A stretch of 64,000 bases of DNA from CBDFGK01 sp965247075 (GTDB taxonomy: Bacteria > Pseudomonadota > Gammaproteobacteria > Pseudomonadales > Halieaceae): positions 992,001 through 1,056,000 of the forward strand of contig CBDFGK010000003.1 of the NCBI GenBank assembly GCA_965247075.1. Direction: 5' to 3'. Positions 7,905 through 17,691 of the stretch are shown here, in pieces (position 1 is the first letter of the stretch; the number at the start of each line of letters is the position of its first letter). The notes beneath the pieces were generated by a model, which saw only the letters and a program-made list of their open reading frames with translations, was not told the DNA's origin and searched no databases. A program made the position numbers and the translations under genes.

Positions 7905-9143
7905 TTAGCGGCTGGCGTAACACCATTCCAGAAAATCGGTAACCGCGTTGACCGTGTGATCCGTTCGCACCGAGTGAAACACTTCAAAAGCGTGCTGGGC
8001 ACCCGGTAACTCGGCGTAGGCGACTACCTGGTCTGAAGCGGCAGCCGCGGCCGCCACAAAACTGCGCGCCTCTTCAACCCACACCAGTGAGTCGTGCGTG
8101 CCCTGGATGACAAACATGGGTGGGGCGTCCGCCCGCACATGGTTGATGGGGCTGGCAGCCTGCCACAACTGCTCGTTGTCCGCCGGTCGGCATTGCAATA
8201 CCTTGTCTGCCAACATATCCTCCATCGACATGCTGCCGCGGATATTGTCCCTATCCAGAAAATCGTAGACGCCGTAAAACGGCACGGCCGCCGAGACCGA
8301 AGTATCAACCTCCTCAAAGCCCGGCTGCCACTCGACCCGGTTGGCGGTCAAAGCCGCCAGTGACGACAAATGACCGCCCGCAGATCCACCGGTAATGGCG
8401 AGAAAATCCGCATTGCCGCCATAATCTGATGCCTGTTCGCGAATCCAGGCCAGGGTTTTCTTAACGTCGACAATATGGGCCGGAAATGCATCTTTTGGGC
8501 TGAGGCGGTAATTGCAGGCAACACACAACCAGCCCCGCTGGGCCAGATGGTACATCAGGGGCAGTGCCTGCTGCTGTTTCTCACCGATCATCCAGCCACC
8601 GCCGTGAATCTGCAACAGCACCGGGAAGCCACCCTCGCGCGGCTCTGTCGGCTCATAGACATCCAGCAGATTGCGTTTGCCGGCCTCCCCGTAGGAAATA
8701 TTGCGGTGCACCTTGACGCCTGTGCGAGCCATTCGAAAGGGATGCAACCATTCCTGTGACTCAATACCACCGCGCAACACCCCTTGTCGTTGCTGGGGAA
8801 TATCGCCCCGATAGTTTTCGCCCAGGGCGCTGCGCAGGGCGCCGCTCAACACACCACCGGCATCCATAGACTGGCGATGCAACTGCGCCAAGCCCAGCCA
8901 GGACAACACAAAGATAAACAGGCCGGTTTGACCCAAGGACGAGTCCAGCCCACCGAACATGGCCACCACCACCGTCAACAGTAGCTGCCAGATAAAGTGC
9001 ACGGCCGCCAGCTCGCCGGTAAGCCAGGCCATCAAAAACCAGATAATACTGGCAAAAGAAATACGCCGCGCCGCAAGGAGTGCAGTAACCACGCCGGTGG
9101 CACTAATAATGCTGAGGGTAAAATAGAAGCCGGAAAGAGTCAT
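7905..9143 (-). CDS. alpha/beta hydrolase (hormone-sensitive-lipase-like esterase) with N-terminal membrane segments
   Basis: A 412-residue protein. The first 95 residues contain about three hydrophobic helices, so the enzyme is probably held in the inner membrane. The hydrolase domain follows, with the oxyanion motif HGGGWMIG, the nucleophile elbow GGSAGGHLSS (catalytic Ser), a likely acid in the GTHDSLV region and a C-terminal His in GAQHAFE. This order is that of carboxylesterases of the HSL group. The substrate is unknown. Divergent from gshB, with 139 bases between. Confidence 0.85.
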   Translation of the reverse strand: MTLSGFYFTLSIISATGVVTALLAARRISFASIIWFLMAWLTGELAAVHFIWQLLLTVVVAMFGGLDSSLGQTGLFIFVLSWLGLAQLHRQSMDAGGVLSGALRSALGENYRGDIPQQRQGVLRGGIESQEWLHPFRMARTGVKVHRNISYGEAGKRNLLDVYEPTEPREGGFPVLLQIHGGGWMIGEKQQQALPLMYHLAQRGWLCVACNYRLSPKDAFPAHIVDVKKTLAWIREQASDYGGNADFLAITGGSAGGHLSSLAALTANRVEWQPGFEEVDTSVSAAVPFYGVYDFLDRDNIRGSMSMEDMLADKVLQCRPADNEQLWQAASPINHVRADAPPMFVIQGTHDSLVWVEEARSFVAAAAAASDQVVAYAELPGAQHAFEVFHSVRTDHTVNAVTDFLEWCYASR

Positions 9144-9282
9144 GAGCGTGAACTTGGTAGATTAGTGAAGCAATCATTTTAAAGCCTATAGTACCTCCAA
9201 GGCTAGCACCGCGGAGTCTGCTTGCACCTCTGCCCCCAGTTGCGTAAGTTAGCCGCTCACCAGCAACTGGCAGGAACAGCCA

Positions 9283-10236
9283 ATGAGCCTCAAACTGGGC
9301 GTGGTCATGGACCCAATCAGCGCCATCACTTACCGGAAAGACAGTACCCTGGCGATGCTATGGGCGGCGCAGGAGCACGACTTTGAACTGTTCTACATGG
9401 AGCAGAGTGACCTCTATCTCGAGCAGGGTATCGCCATGGCAAACATGGCACCCTTGCAGGTTTTTCGCGATCCGCAGCGTTGGTATCAATTGGAGGTGGC
9501 CAGTACCCAGCCACTGTCGTCCCTGAATGTGGTGCTGATGCGCAAGGATCCTCCCGTTGGCAACGAATACATTTACAGTACTTACATTCTCGAGGCCGCT
9601 GAACAGTTGGGCACGCTCATCGTCAACCGCTGCCAGAGCCTGCGCGACTGCAATGAAAAGGTTTTTGCCACCCGGTTTCCGCAATGCTGCCCACCGGTCC
9701 TGGTCAGTGCCGACAGCGAGCGCCTGAAAGCATTTCACGCCGAGCACGGCGACGTCATATTCAAACCATTGGATGGCATGGGCGGCGCAGCGATCTTTCG
9801 CGTCAAAGCTGATGACCCCAACCTCAATGTGATACTCGAAACGCTGACGGCCTACGACAAAACTACCATCATGGCGCAGCGCTATATTCCCGAGATTGTC
9901 GACGGCGACAGGCGCATTCTCATCATCGACGGTGAGCCGGTGCCTTATTGTCTGGCCCGCGTACCGCTGGCCGGTGAAACCCGCGGCAATCTCGCCGCCG
10001 GTGGCAGCGGCGTACCACAAGCACTGACCGAGCACGATCGCTGGATAGTGTCGCAGGTGGCGCCCACGCTTACGGCAAAGGGTTTGTACTTTGTCGGTCT
10101 CGATGTCATTGGTGAATACCTGACCGAAATCAACGTTACCAGCCCTACCTGTATCCGGGAGATCGATAGTGCCTACCAAACAGACATTGGCGGCCGGCTA
10201 ATGGCTTGTATAATGAAGCATCTCGGCAAAAGTTGA
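9283..10236 (+). CDS. gshB: glutathione synthase
   Basis: A 317-residue ATP-grasp enzyme that joins gamma-glutamylcysteine and glycine to make glutathione. Typical stretches are the N-terminal MDPISAITYRKDST, the substrate part FKPLDGMGGAAIFR, the ATP-grasp part GDRRILIIDGEPVPY and the C-terminal INVTSPTCIREID. Length matches the family (about 315). An AGGAA Shine-Dalgarno sequence lies 7 bases before the ATG. It heads the set gshB-tonB-yqgE-ruvX, a familiar arrangement in Pseudomonas. Confidence 0.97.
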   Translation: MSLKLGVVMDPISAITYRKDSTLAMLWAAQEHDFELFYMEQSDLYLEQGIAMANMAPLQVFRDPQRWYQLEVASTQPLSSLNVVLMRKDPPVGNEYIYSTYILEAAEQLGTLIVNRCQSLRDCNEKVFATRFPQCCPPVLVSADSERLKAFHAEHGDVIFKPLDGMGGAAIFRVKADDPNLNVILETLTAYDKTTIMAQRYIPEIVDGDRRILIIDGEPVPYCLARVPLAGETRGNLAAGGSGVPQALTEHDRWIVSQVAPTLTAKGLYFVGLDVIGEYLTEINVTSPTCIREIDSAYQTDIGGRLMACIMKHLGKS

Positions 10237-10248
10237 TTCTGTGAGACC

Positions 10249-11124
10249 ATGGAGACTGTTGAAAACGCGGTAGTTCAGCACGACCAACTCGGGTTTTTCC
10301 TGTTTCTCGCGTTCGCTGTGCACTTGATGTTTATCCTCGGCGTTGGCTTCACTGCCAACGAAGAATTCAACAGCACCCCCCAACTGAAGGTCACCCTGGC
10401 TCAGTATCGCAGTGAACAGGCTCCCGACGACGCGCACTTTGTTGCCCAATCCAACCAACTGGGCAGCGGTACAGCGGCTAACAAAACAGCGCTCACCACG
10501 CGCCGGCGCCCTGAGTTCAGCGACAACCGTATTCGCCAGACCGCTACCGCCCGCTTGGAGCAACCGCGCTCCGATACCACACAAATGTCCCTTGTCAGCA
10601 CGATTAACGACGCACTGGACCAAGTCCTGCGGCAACGGGAGGAGCCCGCACGGGAACCACTACCGGCCACCGGCCTTACCCCGGAAATACGCCGGCTCAG
10701 TGAGTCCATCGCCAGCCTGGAGGCCCGGCTCGATGAACAGCAGCAGGCCTACGCGGCTCGACCACGGGTGCAACGCCTGACCTCGGTGTCGGCACGGGCT
10801 GCGGTTGATGCTGCCTATTTGTATGACTGGCGCTCCAGGATCGAGGCCATTGGCAATCGCTACTACCCGGTCGCCTCGAGCCGCTACGGGATTTATGGCG
10901 ACTTGCGCCTGATGGTGGCGGTGCGCCACGACGGCAGCATAGACAATATTGAAATACTGTCATCCTCCGGCCACGCCGTGCTGGACGAGGCGGCCATTCG
11001 CATTGTGCACATGGCCGCCCCATTTAAACCCTTTCCCCCTGAATTGCGCGCCATCACAGACATGCTGGAAATCATCAGAACGTGGAAATTCAGGCAAAAT
11101 CGGCTAAGCTCAGTACAGGGTTAA
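10249..11124 (+). CDS. tonB: energy transducer TonB family protein
   Basis: A 291-residue protein with one N-terminal membrane helix (about residues 12-35), a long polar periplasmic spacer and a C-terminal TonB domain (about 205-288), recognisable from the RYGIYGDLRLMV stretch and the AAIRIVHMAAPFKPFP segment. Such proteins carry the energy of the proton gradient to outer-membrane transporters. The spacer lacks the usual proline/lysine repeats, so it may be one of the shorter TonB-like proteins. It starts 12 bases after gshB. Confidence 0.88.
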   Translation: METVENAVVQHDQLGFFLFLAFAVHLMFILGVGFTANEEFNSTPQLKVTLAQYRSEQAPDDAHFVAQSNQLGSGTAANKTALTTRRRPEFSDNRIRQTATARLEQPRSDTTQMSLVSTINDALDQVLRQREEPAREPLPATGLTPEIRRLSESIASLEARLDEQQQAYAARPRVQRLTSVSARAAVDAAYLYDWRSRIEAIGNRYYPVASSRYGIYGDLRLMVAVRHDGSIDNIEILSSSGHAVLDEAAIRIVHMAAPFKPFPPELRAITDMLEIIRTWKFRQNRLSSVQG

Positions 11125-11167
11125 GTCGTCAACAAATTATGCTAACGAGCGTTGTAGAACTGCCACA

Positions 11168-11755
11168 ATGAACACAACCGGTATTTACAGAGGCATTGCA
11201 GACACCAGTCTGCGCGACCACTTCCTGCTTGCAATGCCGACCCTCACTGATGCGCTTTTTGCCCACAGCATTACTTACCTGTGTGAGCACAATGCCGACG
11301 GTGCCATGGGCATTGTCATCAATCATCCACTGGATCTGAGCCTGGAGGAGGTACTGGAACACCTGCACTTGTCGGCCGGCGGGCGCCTCAGCGAGATACC
11401 GGTAATGGCCGGCGGCCCGGTACACATGGACCGCGGCTTTATCCTGCACCGGCCTACCGAACGCGTATGGGAAGCAAGCCTGCAGGTTACCGATGAAATT
11501 ACCCTCACCACCTCACGGGATATCCTGGTGGCGATGGCCAATGCACAAGGGCCAGAAGACAGCCTTATTGCACTGGGTTATGCGGGCTGGAGTGCCGGTC
11601 AGCTGGAAGCCGAGATATCAGACAACAGCTGGTTAACGCTGCCGGCAGACAGCGGCATCATCTTTGATACTCCCTATCACCTGCGTGCCAGTGCGGCCGC
11701 TGCAAAATTGGGTGTCGATATGAACCTGATCTCCGGCGAGGCGGGACACGCCTGA
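11168..11755 (+). CDS. yqgE: YqgE/AlgH family protein (UPF0301)
   Basis: A 195-residue member of the YqgE/AlgH family. The pattern DHFLLAMPTL, followed by HNADGAMGIVINHP and later GGPVHMDRGFILH, is diagnostic. The biochemical role is not firmly settled; in Pseudomonas the gene was first noted as an alginate regulator. Length matches the family (about 185-190). It lies between tonB and ruvX, and its stop is 8 bases before the ruvX start. Confidence 0.93.
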   Translation: MNTTGIYRGIADTSLRDHFLLAMPTLTDALFAHSITYLCEHNADGAMGIVINHPLDLSLEEVLEHLHLSAGGRLSEIPVMAGGPVHMDRGFILHRPTERVWEASLQVTDEITLTTSRDILVAMANAQGPEDSLIALGYAGWSAGQLEAEISDNSWLTLPADSGIIFDTPYHLRASAAAAKLGVDMNLISGEAGHA

Positions 11756-11763
11756 CTGCCACG

Positions 11764-12162
11764 GTGCTCGCATTTGACTTCGGCCTGCGCCAGATAGGTG
11801 TCGCGGTAGGCAACCGGGAAACGGGTACCAGCCAGCCGCTAACCACACTGCACGCCCGCGATGGTATTCCAGACTGGGTGCAAGTCGGCAAGTTGCTGGC
11901 GGAATGGCAACCTGGCCAGCTAATCGTAGGACAGCCGCTCAATATGGATGGCAGTGACAGCGAATTATCGCGGCTAGCCGGCAAACTTGGTCGTCGCCTG
12001 GAAGGTCGTTACGGCTTGCCGGTGCAATACATGGATGAACGACTGAGTAGCTTTGAGGCCAAACAGCAGCTACGCGAAGCGGGGCATGCGGGTGATTACC
12101 ACAAGCACCCGGCCGACGACCTGGCCGCACAACTCATTTTACAGAGCTGGCTCAACCGCTAA
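11764..12162 (+). CDS. ruvX: Holliday junction resolvase-like RuvX (YqgF)
   Basis: A 132-residue RNase H-fold protein of the RuvX/YqgF family, implicated in pre-16S rRNA 5' end processing and in recombination. The first acidic strand is FDFGLRQIGVAVG, the middle is VGQPLNMDGS, and the C-terminal acidic stretch is DERLSSFEA with HPADDLAAQLIL. The start is a GTG, 8 bases after the yqgE stop. It converges on pilT with a 12-base gap. Confidence 0.93.
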   Translation: MLAFDFGLRQIGVAVGNRETGTSQPLTTLHARDGIPDWVQVGKLLAEWQPGQLIVGQPLNMDGSDSELSRLAGKLGRRLEGRYGLPVQYMDERLSSFEAKQQLREAGHAGDYHKHPADDLAAQLILQSWLNR

Positions 12163-12174
12163 CGACCCAGCAGC

Positions 12175-13248
12175 TTACCCTCTGCGTCGTCTTCCTCCAT
12201 GGTCAGGTAGGGCTTGGAAGTTCTCGGGTATTTTTGCCTTTTCGCGGGCCACTTCTTTAGTAATAATGCGTTTTTTCAGCAGGTTTTCCAAACACTGATC
12301 CAGTGTCTGCATACCGAGCGCCCCACCGGACTGAATGGCCGAGTACATCTGCGCCACCTTGTCCTCGCGAATCAGGTTACGGATAGCCGGTGTGCCGCGC
12401 ATAATTTCATGCGCCGCCACCCTGCCACCGCCGGACTTCTTGAGCAGCGTCTGCGAGATTACCGCTTGCAGTGACTCAGACAACATCGAGCGCACCATGG
12501 CTTTTTCTGCGGCGGGAAATACGTCGACGATACGGTCAATGGTTTTGGCTGCTGACTGGGTGTGCAAGGTACCAAACACCAGGTGCCCGGTTTCGGCAGC
12601 TTCCAGAGCCAGCTTGATGGTCTCCAGATCACGCAGCTCACCGACCAGGATAATATCAGGGTCTTCCCGCAGAGCAGAGCGCAGGGCCTCGCTGAAACCC
12701 AGGGTATCCCGGTGCACCTCGCGCTGATTGACCAGGCACTTTTTGCTCTCGTGCACAAATTCGATGGGGTCTTCAATGGTGAGAATATGTTCATACTTGT
12801 TGTCGTTAATATAATCCACCATCGCCGCCAGGGTGGTGGACTTGCCCGAACCGGTGGGGCCGGTCACCAGCATCAGGCCGCGGGGTATCATGCACAAGTC
12901 CTTGAACACCTGACCCATGCCCAGGTCTTCTATGGACAATACCTTGGAGGGAATGGTTCGAAAGACACCGCCGGCACCGCGATTTTGATTGAATGCATTG
13001 ACCCGAAAACGTGCCACGCCGGGAACCTCAAAGGAAAAGTCAGTCTCCAAAAATTCTTCGAAGTCCTTGCGCTGCTTGTCGTTCATGATCTCGTAGATGA
13101 GATCGTGCACCTGTTTATGGTCCATGGGTGGCAGGTTAATACGTCGCACATCGCCGTCGACACGAATCATCGGCGGCAAACCCGCCGACAGGTGCAGGTC
13201 GGATGCTCCCTGTTTGGCACTGAATGCAAGCAGTTCGGTAATGTCCAT
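12175..13248 (-). CDS. pilT: type IV pilus retraction ATPase PilT
   Basis: A 357-residue secretion-type ATPase that drives pilus retraction (twitching, DNA uptake). Walker A is GPTGSGKSTT, the Asp box is EDPIEFVH, Walker B lies in ALREDPDIILVGE, and the His box is GHLVFGTLHT. The C-terminal AIRNLIRE motif is specific to PilT. I take the start at MDITELLAFSAKQGASDLH, because the frame upstream of it is not family-like. The gene is divergent from yggS, with 79 bases between them. Confidence 0.95.
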   Translation of the reverse strand: MDITELLAFSAKQGASDLHLSAGLPPMIRVDGDVRRINLPPMDHKQVHDLIYEIMNDKQRKDFEEFLETDFSFEVPGVARFRVNAFNQNRGAGGVFRTIPSKVLSIEDLGMGQVFKDLCMIPRGLMLVTGPTGSGKSTTLAAMVDYINDNKYEHILTIEDPIEFVHESKKCLVNQREVHRDTLGFSEALRSALREDPDIILVGELRDLETIKLALEAAETGHLVFGTLHTQSAAKTIDRIVDVFPAAEKAMVRSMLSESLQAVISQTLLKKSGGGRVAAHEIMRGTPAIRNLIREDKVAQMYSAIQSGGALGMQTLDQCLENLLKKRIITKEVAREKAKIPENFQALPDHGGRRRRG

Positions 13249-13299
13249 GACTTCCCTGGTCTCCCCTGATCGGCCGCGACTTACAGTGCCCGGCTCTCT

Positions 13300-13305
13300 T
13301 ATAAT
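13300..13305 (+). promoter_or_regulatory. probable -10 box (TATAAT) ahead of yggS
   Basis: A perfect TATAAT lies about 22 bases before the yggS start, in the 79-base gap between the divergent pilT and yggS genes. The -35 match at the expected distance is poor. The same A/T patch could serve the leftward pilT promoter. Confidence 0.35.
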
Positions 13306-13324
13306 ATTGTTTAGCCCATAACGA

Positions 13325-14026
13325 GTGATGCCAATGACTGACGCCGCTATAGCCAAGAATATAGCAAAGCTGACCGATAGAATAAGAATCGCCGTGCAAA
13401 AATACCAAAGAGAAATGGGCGATATTTCGGTGTTGGCCGTGAGCAAGACCCGCACCGCAGGCGCTATTCGCCAGGCAGCAGCCGCCGGAATCACCGATAT
13501 TGGCGAAAATTACCTGCAGGAAGCACTGCAGAAAAAGCGCCTGCTTGAAGACCTGAACCTGCGCTGGCACTTTATCGGGCCTATTCAATCCAACAAAACC
13601 CGCACCATTGCCGAGCACTTCGATTGGGTGCACAGCGTCGACAGGGAGAAAATTGCCAGGCGCCTCAGTGCGCAGCGGCCCGCCCACCTGCCTGCTCTAC
13701 AAATATGCCTGCAGGTAAATATCAGCGGCGAAGACAGCAAATCCGGAGTCTGCGCAGAGCAACTGCCGGACCTGGTGCAGTCTGTGCAGGCCATGGACCG
13801 GCTTTGTTTGCGAGGATTGATGGCGATACCGGCAGCGAGTGACAATGCATCAACGCAGCGCGCCAAATTCAGGGAATTGCACGACTTGCGGCAGGCTGTG
13901 CTGGTGCTCGCGCCCCAGCTTGATACCCTGTCCATGGGCATGTCCAGCGATCTCGAGGCCGCCATTGCCGAGGGCGCGACCATTGTTCGCATAGGCACCG
14001 ATATCTTTGGTGCCCGCAGCGGGTGA
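13325..14026 (+). CDS. yggS: YggS family pyridoxal-phosphate homeostasis protein
   Basis: A 233-residue PLP-binding protein of the YggS/PLPBP family, which keeps free pyridoxal phosphate in balance. The PLP lysine is in LAVSKTRTA, then comes the characteristic GENYLQEAL and WHFIGPIQSNKTR, and near the end SMGMSSDLEAAI and GATIVRIGTDIFG. The frame opens at a GTG followed directly by an ATG (13328) and a third start at 13334 (MTDAAIAK). Any of these may be used. It heads the yggS-proC-yggT-metX run. Confidence 0.95.
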   Translation: MMPMTDAAIAKNIAKLTDRIRIAVQKYQREMGDISVLAVSKTRTAGAIRQAAAAGITDIGENYLQEALQKKRLLEDLNLRWHFIGPIQSNKTRTIAEHFDWVHSVDREKIARRLSAQRPAHLPALQICLQVNISGEDSKSGVCAEQLPDLVQSVQAMDRLCLRGLMAIPAASDNASTQRAKFRELHDLRQAVLVLAPQLDTLSMGMSSDLEAAIAEGATIVRIGTDIFGARSG

Positions 14027-14087
14027 TATTGGCCGCCAGCGGTGTGTATACTCAGCTTCCTTTTATTTTGCATTCGGAATAGATGTC

Positions 14088-14909
14088 TTGAACCAGCTTC
14101 AAATTGCTTTTATCGGTGCCGGTAACATGGCCGGCGGCATAATCGGCGGCTTGCTGGAGCAGGGCTGGCCCGCTGCCAATATTCGCGCCGGCGATCCCAG
14201 CCAGGAAAGCTTGCAGCGCCTGCAACAGTTGGCGCCCATCCGCATCGCGACCAGTAACACCGACGTCGTCAGCGGTGCCGACGTGGTTATTTTGGCCGTC
14301 AAACCACAGGTGATGAAAACCGTATTGGCCGACATTCAGGAGCTTGTCATTGAACAGGGCGCATTGGTAATTTCTATTGCCGCCGGTATCACCATTGCCA
14401 GTATGGAACACGGTCTCAGCAGTGCCAGCGCCATCGTGCGTTGCATGCCCAACACCCCGGCCCTGCTGGGCAGCGGCGCTACGGCCCTGTTCGCCAATGA
14501 CAATGCCAGTGCGCAACAATGCACCGCCGCCGAGAGTATTTTAGGCGCGGTTGGAGAGGCCTGCTGGGTACCGGAGGAACAAATGCTGGACGCAGTTACC
14601 GCCCTGTCCGGCAGCGGCCCCGCCTACTTCTTCCTGTTTATGGAAGCGATGGCCAGGGCCGGGGTAGAACTCGGCCTGGACGCTCAAACAAGTCGGGCAC
14701 TGGCCATACAAACAGGCCTTGGCGCCGGCCAAATGGCAGCCGCAGGCGAGGTAGACCTGGAGGAATTGCGCCGGCGGGTCACCAGCCCGGGCGGAACTAC
14801 CCAGGCCGCTATTGAGAGTTTTGAGGACAGTGGTTTGCGGGCGACCGTTAAGACCGCCATGACCGCTGCCTATGACCGGGCCCAGGCAATGGCCCGGGAA
14901 ATGGGATAG
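14088..14909 (+). CDS. proC: pyrroline-5-carboxylate reductase
   Basis: A 273-residue enzyme for the last step of proline synthesis. The Rossmann start IAFIGAGNMAGGIIGG is close to the N-terminus, and the family signature near ALSGSGPAYFFLFMEAM and RRVTSPGGTTQAA is complete. I chose the TTG at 14088 because it gives the normal length with a GGAA sequence 8 bases upstream; the open frame further upstream reads as non-family residues. It follows yggS in the Pseudomonas-like order. Confidence 0.93.
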   Translation: MNQLQIAFIGAGNMAGGIIGGLLEQGWPAANIRAGDPSQESLQRLQQLAPIRIATSNTDVVSGADVVILAVKPQVMKTVLADIQELVIEQGALVISIAAGITIASMEHGLSSASAIVRCMPNTPALLGSGATALFANDNASAQQCTAAESILGAVGEACWVPEEQMLDAVTALSGSGPAYFFLFMEAMARAGVELGLDAQTSRALAIQTGLGAGQMAAAGEVDLEELRRRVTSPGGTTQAAIESFEDSGLRATVKTAMTAAYDRAQAMAREMG

Positions 14910-14919
14910 GGAGTAAAAT

Positions 14920-15507
14920 ATGGGAGCTTTTGCTGAGATTCTCGACTACCTGCTGCGAATTCTGTTCAGCACGGTGCTGGTGCTGGTGCTGGTGCGTTTG
15001 TTACTGCAACTGGTGCGGGCTGATTTCTACAACCCCGTCAGCCAGTTTGTGGTTACAGTAAGCAATCCATTGCTGAAGCCGCTGCACCGGGTAATCCCTG
15101 GCTTGTGGGGCATAGATATGGCCGCTGTTGTACTGCTGATAGTGGTGCAGATGCTGGCCATTGCGACCATCCTGCTATTGAGCGGCTCCAGCCTGCCCAA
15201 TCCATTGCTGTTGCTGGTATGGGCGATACTGGGTGTGGCTGGCCTGCTGGTCAATTTCTATTTCTTCGCCCTGCTGGCGATGATTCTGCTGAGCTGGGTG
15301 GCCCCCGGTAGTGGCAATCCCGCCATCTACCTGATCCAGCAGTTGACAGAACCCGTGACGGTGCCCTGTCGACGCCTGCTACCACCGATGGGGGGGCTGG
15401 ATTTTTCCCCCATCATTGTCTTTATCGCTATCAATATCATCCAGATATTCCTGCGCCACACCGCGCTTGGGGTTGGCTTGCACCCAGCCCTGGTGATTGG
15501 TCTGTGA
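14920..15507 (+). CDS. yggT: YggT family membrane protein
   Basis: A 195-residue inner-membrane protein with two YGGT repeats: about four helices with polar links such as [20 protein letters not shown] in the first half and [21 protein letters not shown] in the second. The two halves show the repeated N/Q-P pattern of the family. The role is not settled; members affect osmotic tolerance and cell-division-related membrane work in other bacteria. It begins 10 bases after proC and overlaps the metX start by 4. Confidence 0.92.
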   Translation: MGAFAEILDYLLRILFSTVLVLVLVRLLLQLVRADFYNPVSQFVVTVSNPLLKPLHRVIPGLWGIDMAAVVLLIVVQMLAIATILLLSGSSLPNPLLLLVWAILGVAGLLVNFYFFALLAMILLSWVAPGSGNPAIYLIQQLTEPVTVPCRRLLPPMGGLDFSPIIVFIAINIIQIFLRHTALGVGLHPALVIGL

Positions 15508-16664
15508 ACGAAACCGCCGCCAGCGGCGAACAGGCCGGCAGTGTTGGCCTGGTAACACCTGAGCTGGCCAAATTTTCCGAACCGCTGCAACTGGCCTGTG
15601 GTCGCAGCCTGCCCGGATTTGAGCTGGTTTATGAAACCTACGGTACGCTAAACAGCGACGCCGGCAACGCGGTGCTCATCTGTCACGCCCTCAGCGGCCA
15701 TCATCACGCCGCTGGCTATAGCAGCACAGACGACAAAAACCCCGGCTGGTGGGACGCCTGCATCGGCCCGGGCAAAGCCATTGATACCAGTGTGTTTTTT
15801 GTCATCAGCCTCAATAACCTGGGAGGTTGCCACGGCTCAACCGGCCCCACCAGCATCAACCCTGAAACCGGTGCGGAGTACGGACCCGACTTCCCCTCGC
15901 TGCGCGCCCGTGACTGGGTCAATAGCCAGGCCCTGCTGGCAGATCGCCTCGGTATCGATTGCTGGGCGGCGGTCATAGGCGGCAGTCTCGGCGGTATGCA
16001 GGCCATGCGCTGGGCACTGGAATACCCACAGCGGGTTCGACACTGCGTGGTCATCGCCGCCGCCATGAAGCTGAGCGCGCAAAATATTGCCTTTAACGAG
16101 ATCGCCAGACAAGCCATTCTCTCGGACCCGGAATTCAACGGGGGCCACTATCGGCGCGAGGGAACCATTCCCCGCCAGGGGCTGTCGATCGCCCGCATGG
16201 TGGGTCACATTACCTATCTTTCTGACGATGCCATGGCCGACCGTTTTGGCCGCGATTTGCGCTCGGGCAGCCTCGCCAAAGGCGCCGAAGAGAGTGTGGA
16301 ATTTCAGGTGGAAAGCTATTTGCGGCACCAGGGATCGGTTTTTTCAGAGAGTTTTGACGCCAACACCTATGTACTTATGACCCGCGCCCTGGATTACTTT
16401 GACCTGGCCCGCGAATACGACGACGATCCCGTGGCAGCGTTCAGCAAGGCACAGGCATCCTTTCTGATTATGTCGTTCACCAGCGACTGGAGATTTTCAC
16501 CGCGACGCTCCCGGGAAATTGTCGACGCATTGATCGCCGCCGACAAGCAGGTTTCCTATGCGGAGATCGACGCCGACCAGGGTCACGATGCCTTCCTGTT
16601 ACCCATACCTCGCTATATAGAGGCCCTCACCGCCTATATGGCCAGAGTTGGGGGTGACCACTGA
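15504..16664 (+). CDS. metX: homoserine O-acyltransferase MetX
   Basis: A 386-residue alpha/beta-hydrolase-fold enzyme that acylates homoserine at the start of methionine synthesis. The nucleophile elbow is [14 protein letters not shown]. The catalytic Asp/His pair is in the C-terminal region, with His in [10 protein letters not shown]. It starts at a GTG inside the last codon of yggT (4-base overlap), and its last base is the first base of metW. Whether it uses acetyl- or succinyl-CoA cannot be told from sequence by eye. Confidence 0.95.
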   Translation: MNETAASGEQAGSVGLVTPELAKFSEPLQLACGRSLPGFELVYETYGTLNSDAGNAVLICHALSGHHHAAGYSSTDDKNPGWWDACIGPGKAIDTSVFFVISLNNLGGCHGSTGPTSINPETGAEYGPDFPSLRARDWVNSQALLADRLGIDCWAAVIGGSLGGMQAMRWALEYPQRVRHCVVIAAAMKLSAQNIAFNEIARQAILSDPEFNGGHYRREGTIPRQGLSIARMVGHITYLSDDAMADRFGRDLRSGSLAKGAEESVEFQVESYLRHQGSVFSESFDANTYVLMTRALDYFDLAREYDDDPVAAFSKAQASFLIMSFTSDWRFSPRRSREIVDALIAADKQVSYAEIDADQGHDAFLLPIPRYIEALTAYMARVGGDH

Positions 16665-17254
16665 TGCGCCAGGATCTGACCCGCATACAACAGTGGATTG
16701 CCCTCGGTTCCAGGGTACTGGACCTGGGCTGCGGCAATGGCGAGTTTTTGCTGCGGCTGCAAAATGAGCGCCAGGTGAAGGGTCTGGGCCTGGAAATTGA
16801 TGCGGAAAATATCAACACGGCGCTGACCGCAGGATTGAATATTGTTGAGCAAGACCTGGATGGGGGCCTGGATAATTTTCGCGACGATAGTTTTGATACC
16901 GTGGTTATGGCACATGCACTGCAAGCCGTCCGCGCCCCACATCTGGTGCTGGACCAGATGCTGCGCATTGGCAGGGAATGTATTGTCACCTTTCCGAATT
17001 TCGCCCACTGGCGCTGCCGCATTTACCTGGGCACACGCGGCCGTATGCCCGTGTCAAAATTCATGCCTTATACCTGGTATGACACACCTAATATTCACTT
17101 TTGTACCGTCACAGATTTCGAAAAGCTATGCCTGGAACGCGGTATCAACGTACTGCACAGGGAGATGGTTGGGCCAGACAACAGCAGCCATACCCTGGCC
17201 CGATTATGGCCCAACCTTTTTGCCACTACTGCGATTTACCACATAAGCCGATGA
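16664..17254 (+). CDS. metW: methionine biosynthesis protein MetW
   Basis: A 196-residue class I methyltransferase-fold protein that works with MetX in many proteobacteria. Motif I is VLDLGCGNGEFLLRL, and the later part GRMPVSKFMPYTWYDTPN is typical of MetW. It overlaps metX by one base and overlaps the next gene by an ATGA, so these are translationally coupled. Confidence 0.95.
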   Translation: MRQDLTRIQQWIALGSRVLDLGCGNGEFLLRLQNERQVKGLGLEIDAENINTALTAGLNIVEQDLDGGLDNFRDDSFDTVVMAHALQAVRAPHLVLDQMLRIGRECIVTFPNFAHWRCRIYLGTRGRMPVSKFMPYTWYDTPNIHFCTVTDFEKLCLERGINVLHREMVGPDNSSHTLARLWPNLFATTAIYHISR

Positions 17255-17691
17255 ACCTTTATTCAATGCGCCTCACCCTGTCACTGTTACTGCTGTTTGC
17301 CAGCCAAGCATCCCTGGCCGAGTCACTGCAGTTCGGAACATTCGAGCTGCACTACAGCGTCGTCAACAGCACCTTCGTGGATCCGGACGTGGCCGGGCAC
17401 TACCAGATCATCAGGGCCAAAGATCGCGCCTTTGTGAACCTGGCGGTCAGGGAGCGTGTGGCGGACGGCGGCGATCGCGCCGTGACCGTAAAAATTGAGG
17501 GCCGGACCTGGGATTTATTCCAGAATCAATTTCTCAAATTTCGCGAAATCCGCGAAGCTGACGCCATTTACTACATCGCCGACTTCAAGTTCAGCGACGG
17601 CGAAGTGCGCTTCTTCGACCTCGCTGTGTTGCCAGAGGGCGCCAAGCGCTCAAAACAAATCAAGTTCCAGCATAAGGTCTATGTCGAGTAA
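17251..17691 (+). CDS. DUF4426 family secreted protein
   Basis: A 146-residue protein with an N-terminal signal peptide (RLTLSLLLLFASQASLAES) and the conserved start of the mature DUF4426 domain, FGTFELHYSVVNSTFVDPDV. I chose the ATG at 17251 because it overlaps the metW stop and places the signal peptide at the N-terminus. The function is unknown, but the gene is regularly found between metW and rdgB. It overlaps the rdgB start by 11 bases. Confidence 0.9.
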   Translation: MNLYSMRLTLSLLLLFASQASLAESLQFGTFELHYSVVNSTFVDPDVAGHYQIIRAKDRAFVNLAVRERVADGGDRAVTVKIEGRTWDLFQNQFLKFREIREADAIYYIADFKFSDGEVRFFDLAVLPEGAKRSKQIKFQHKVYVE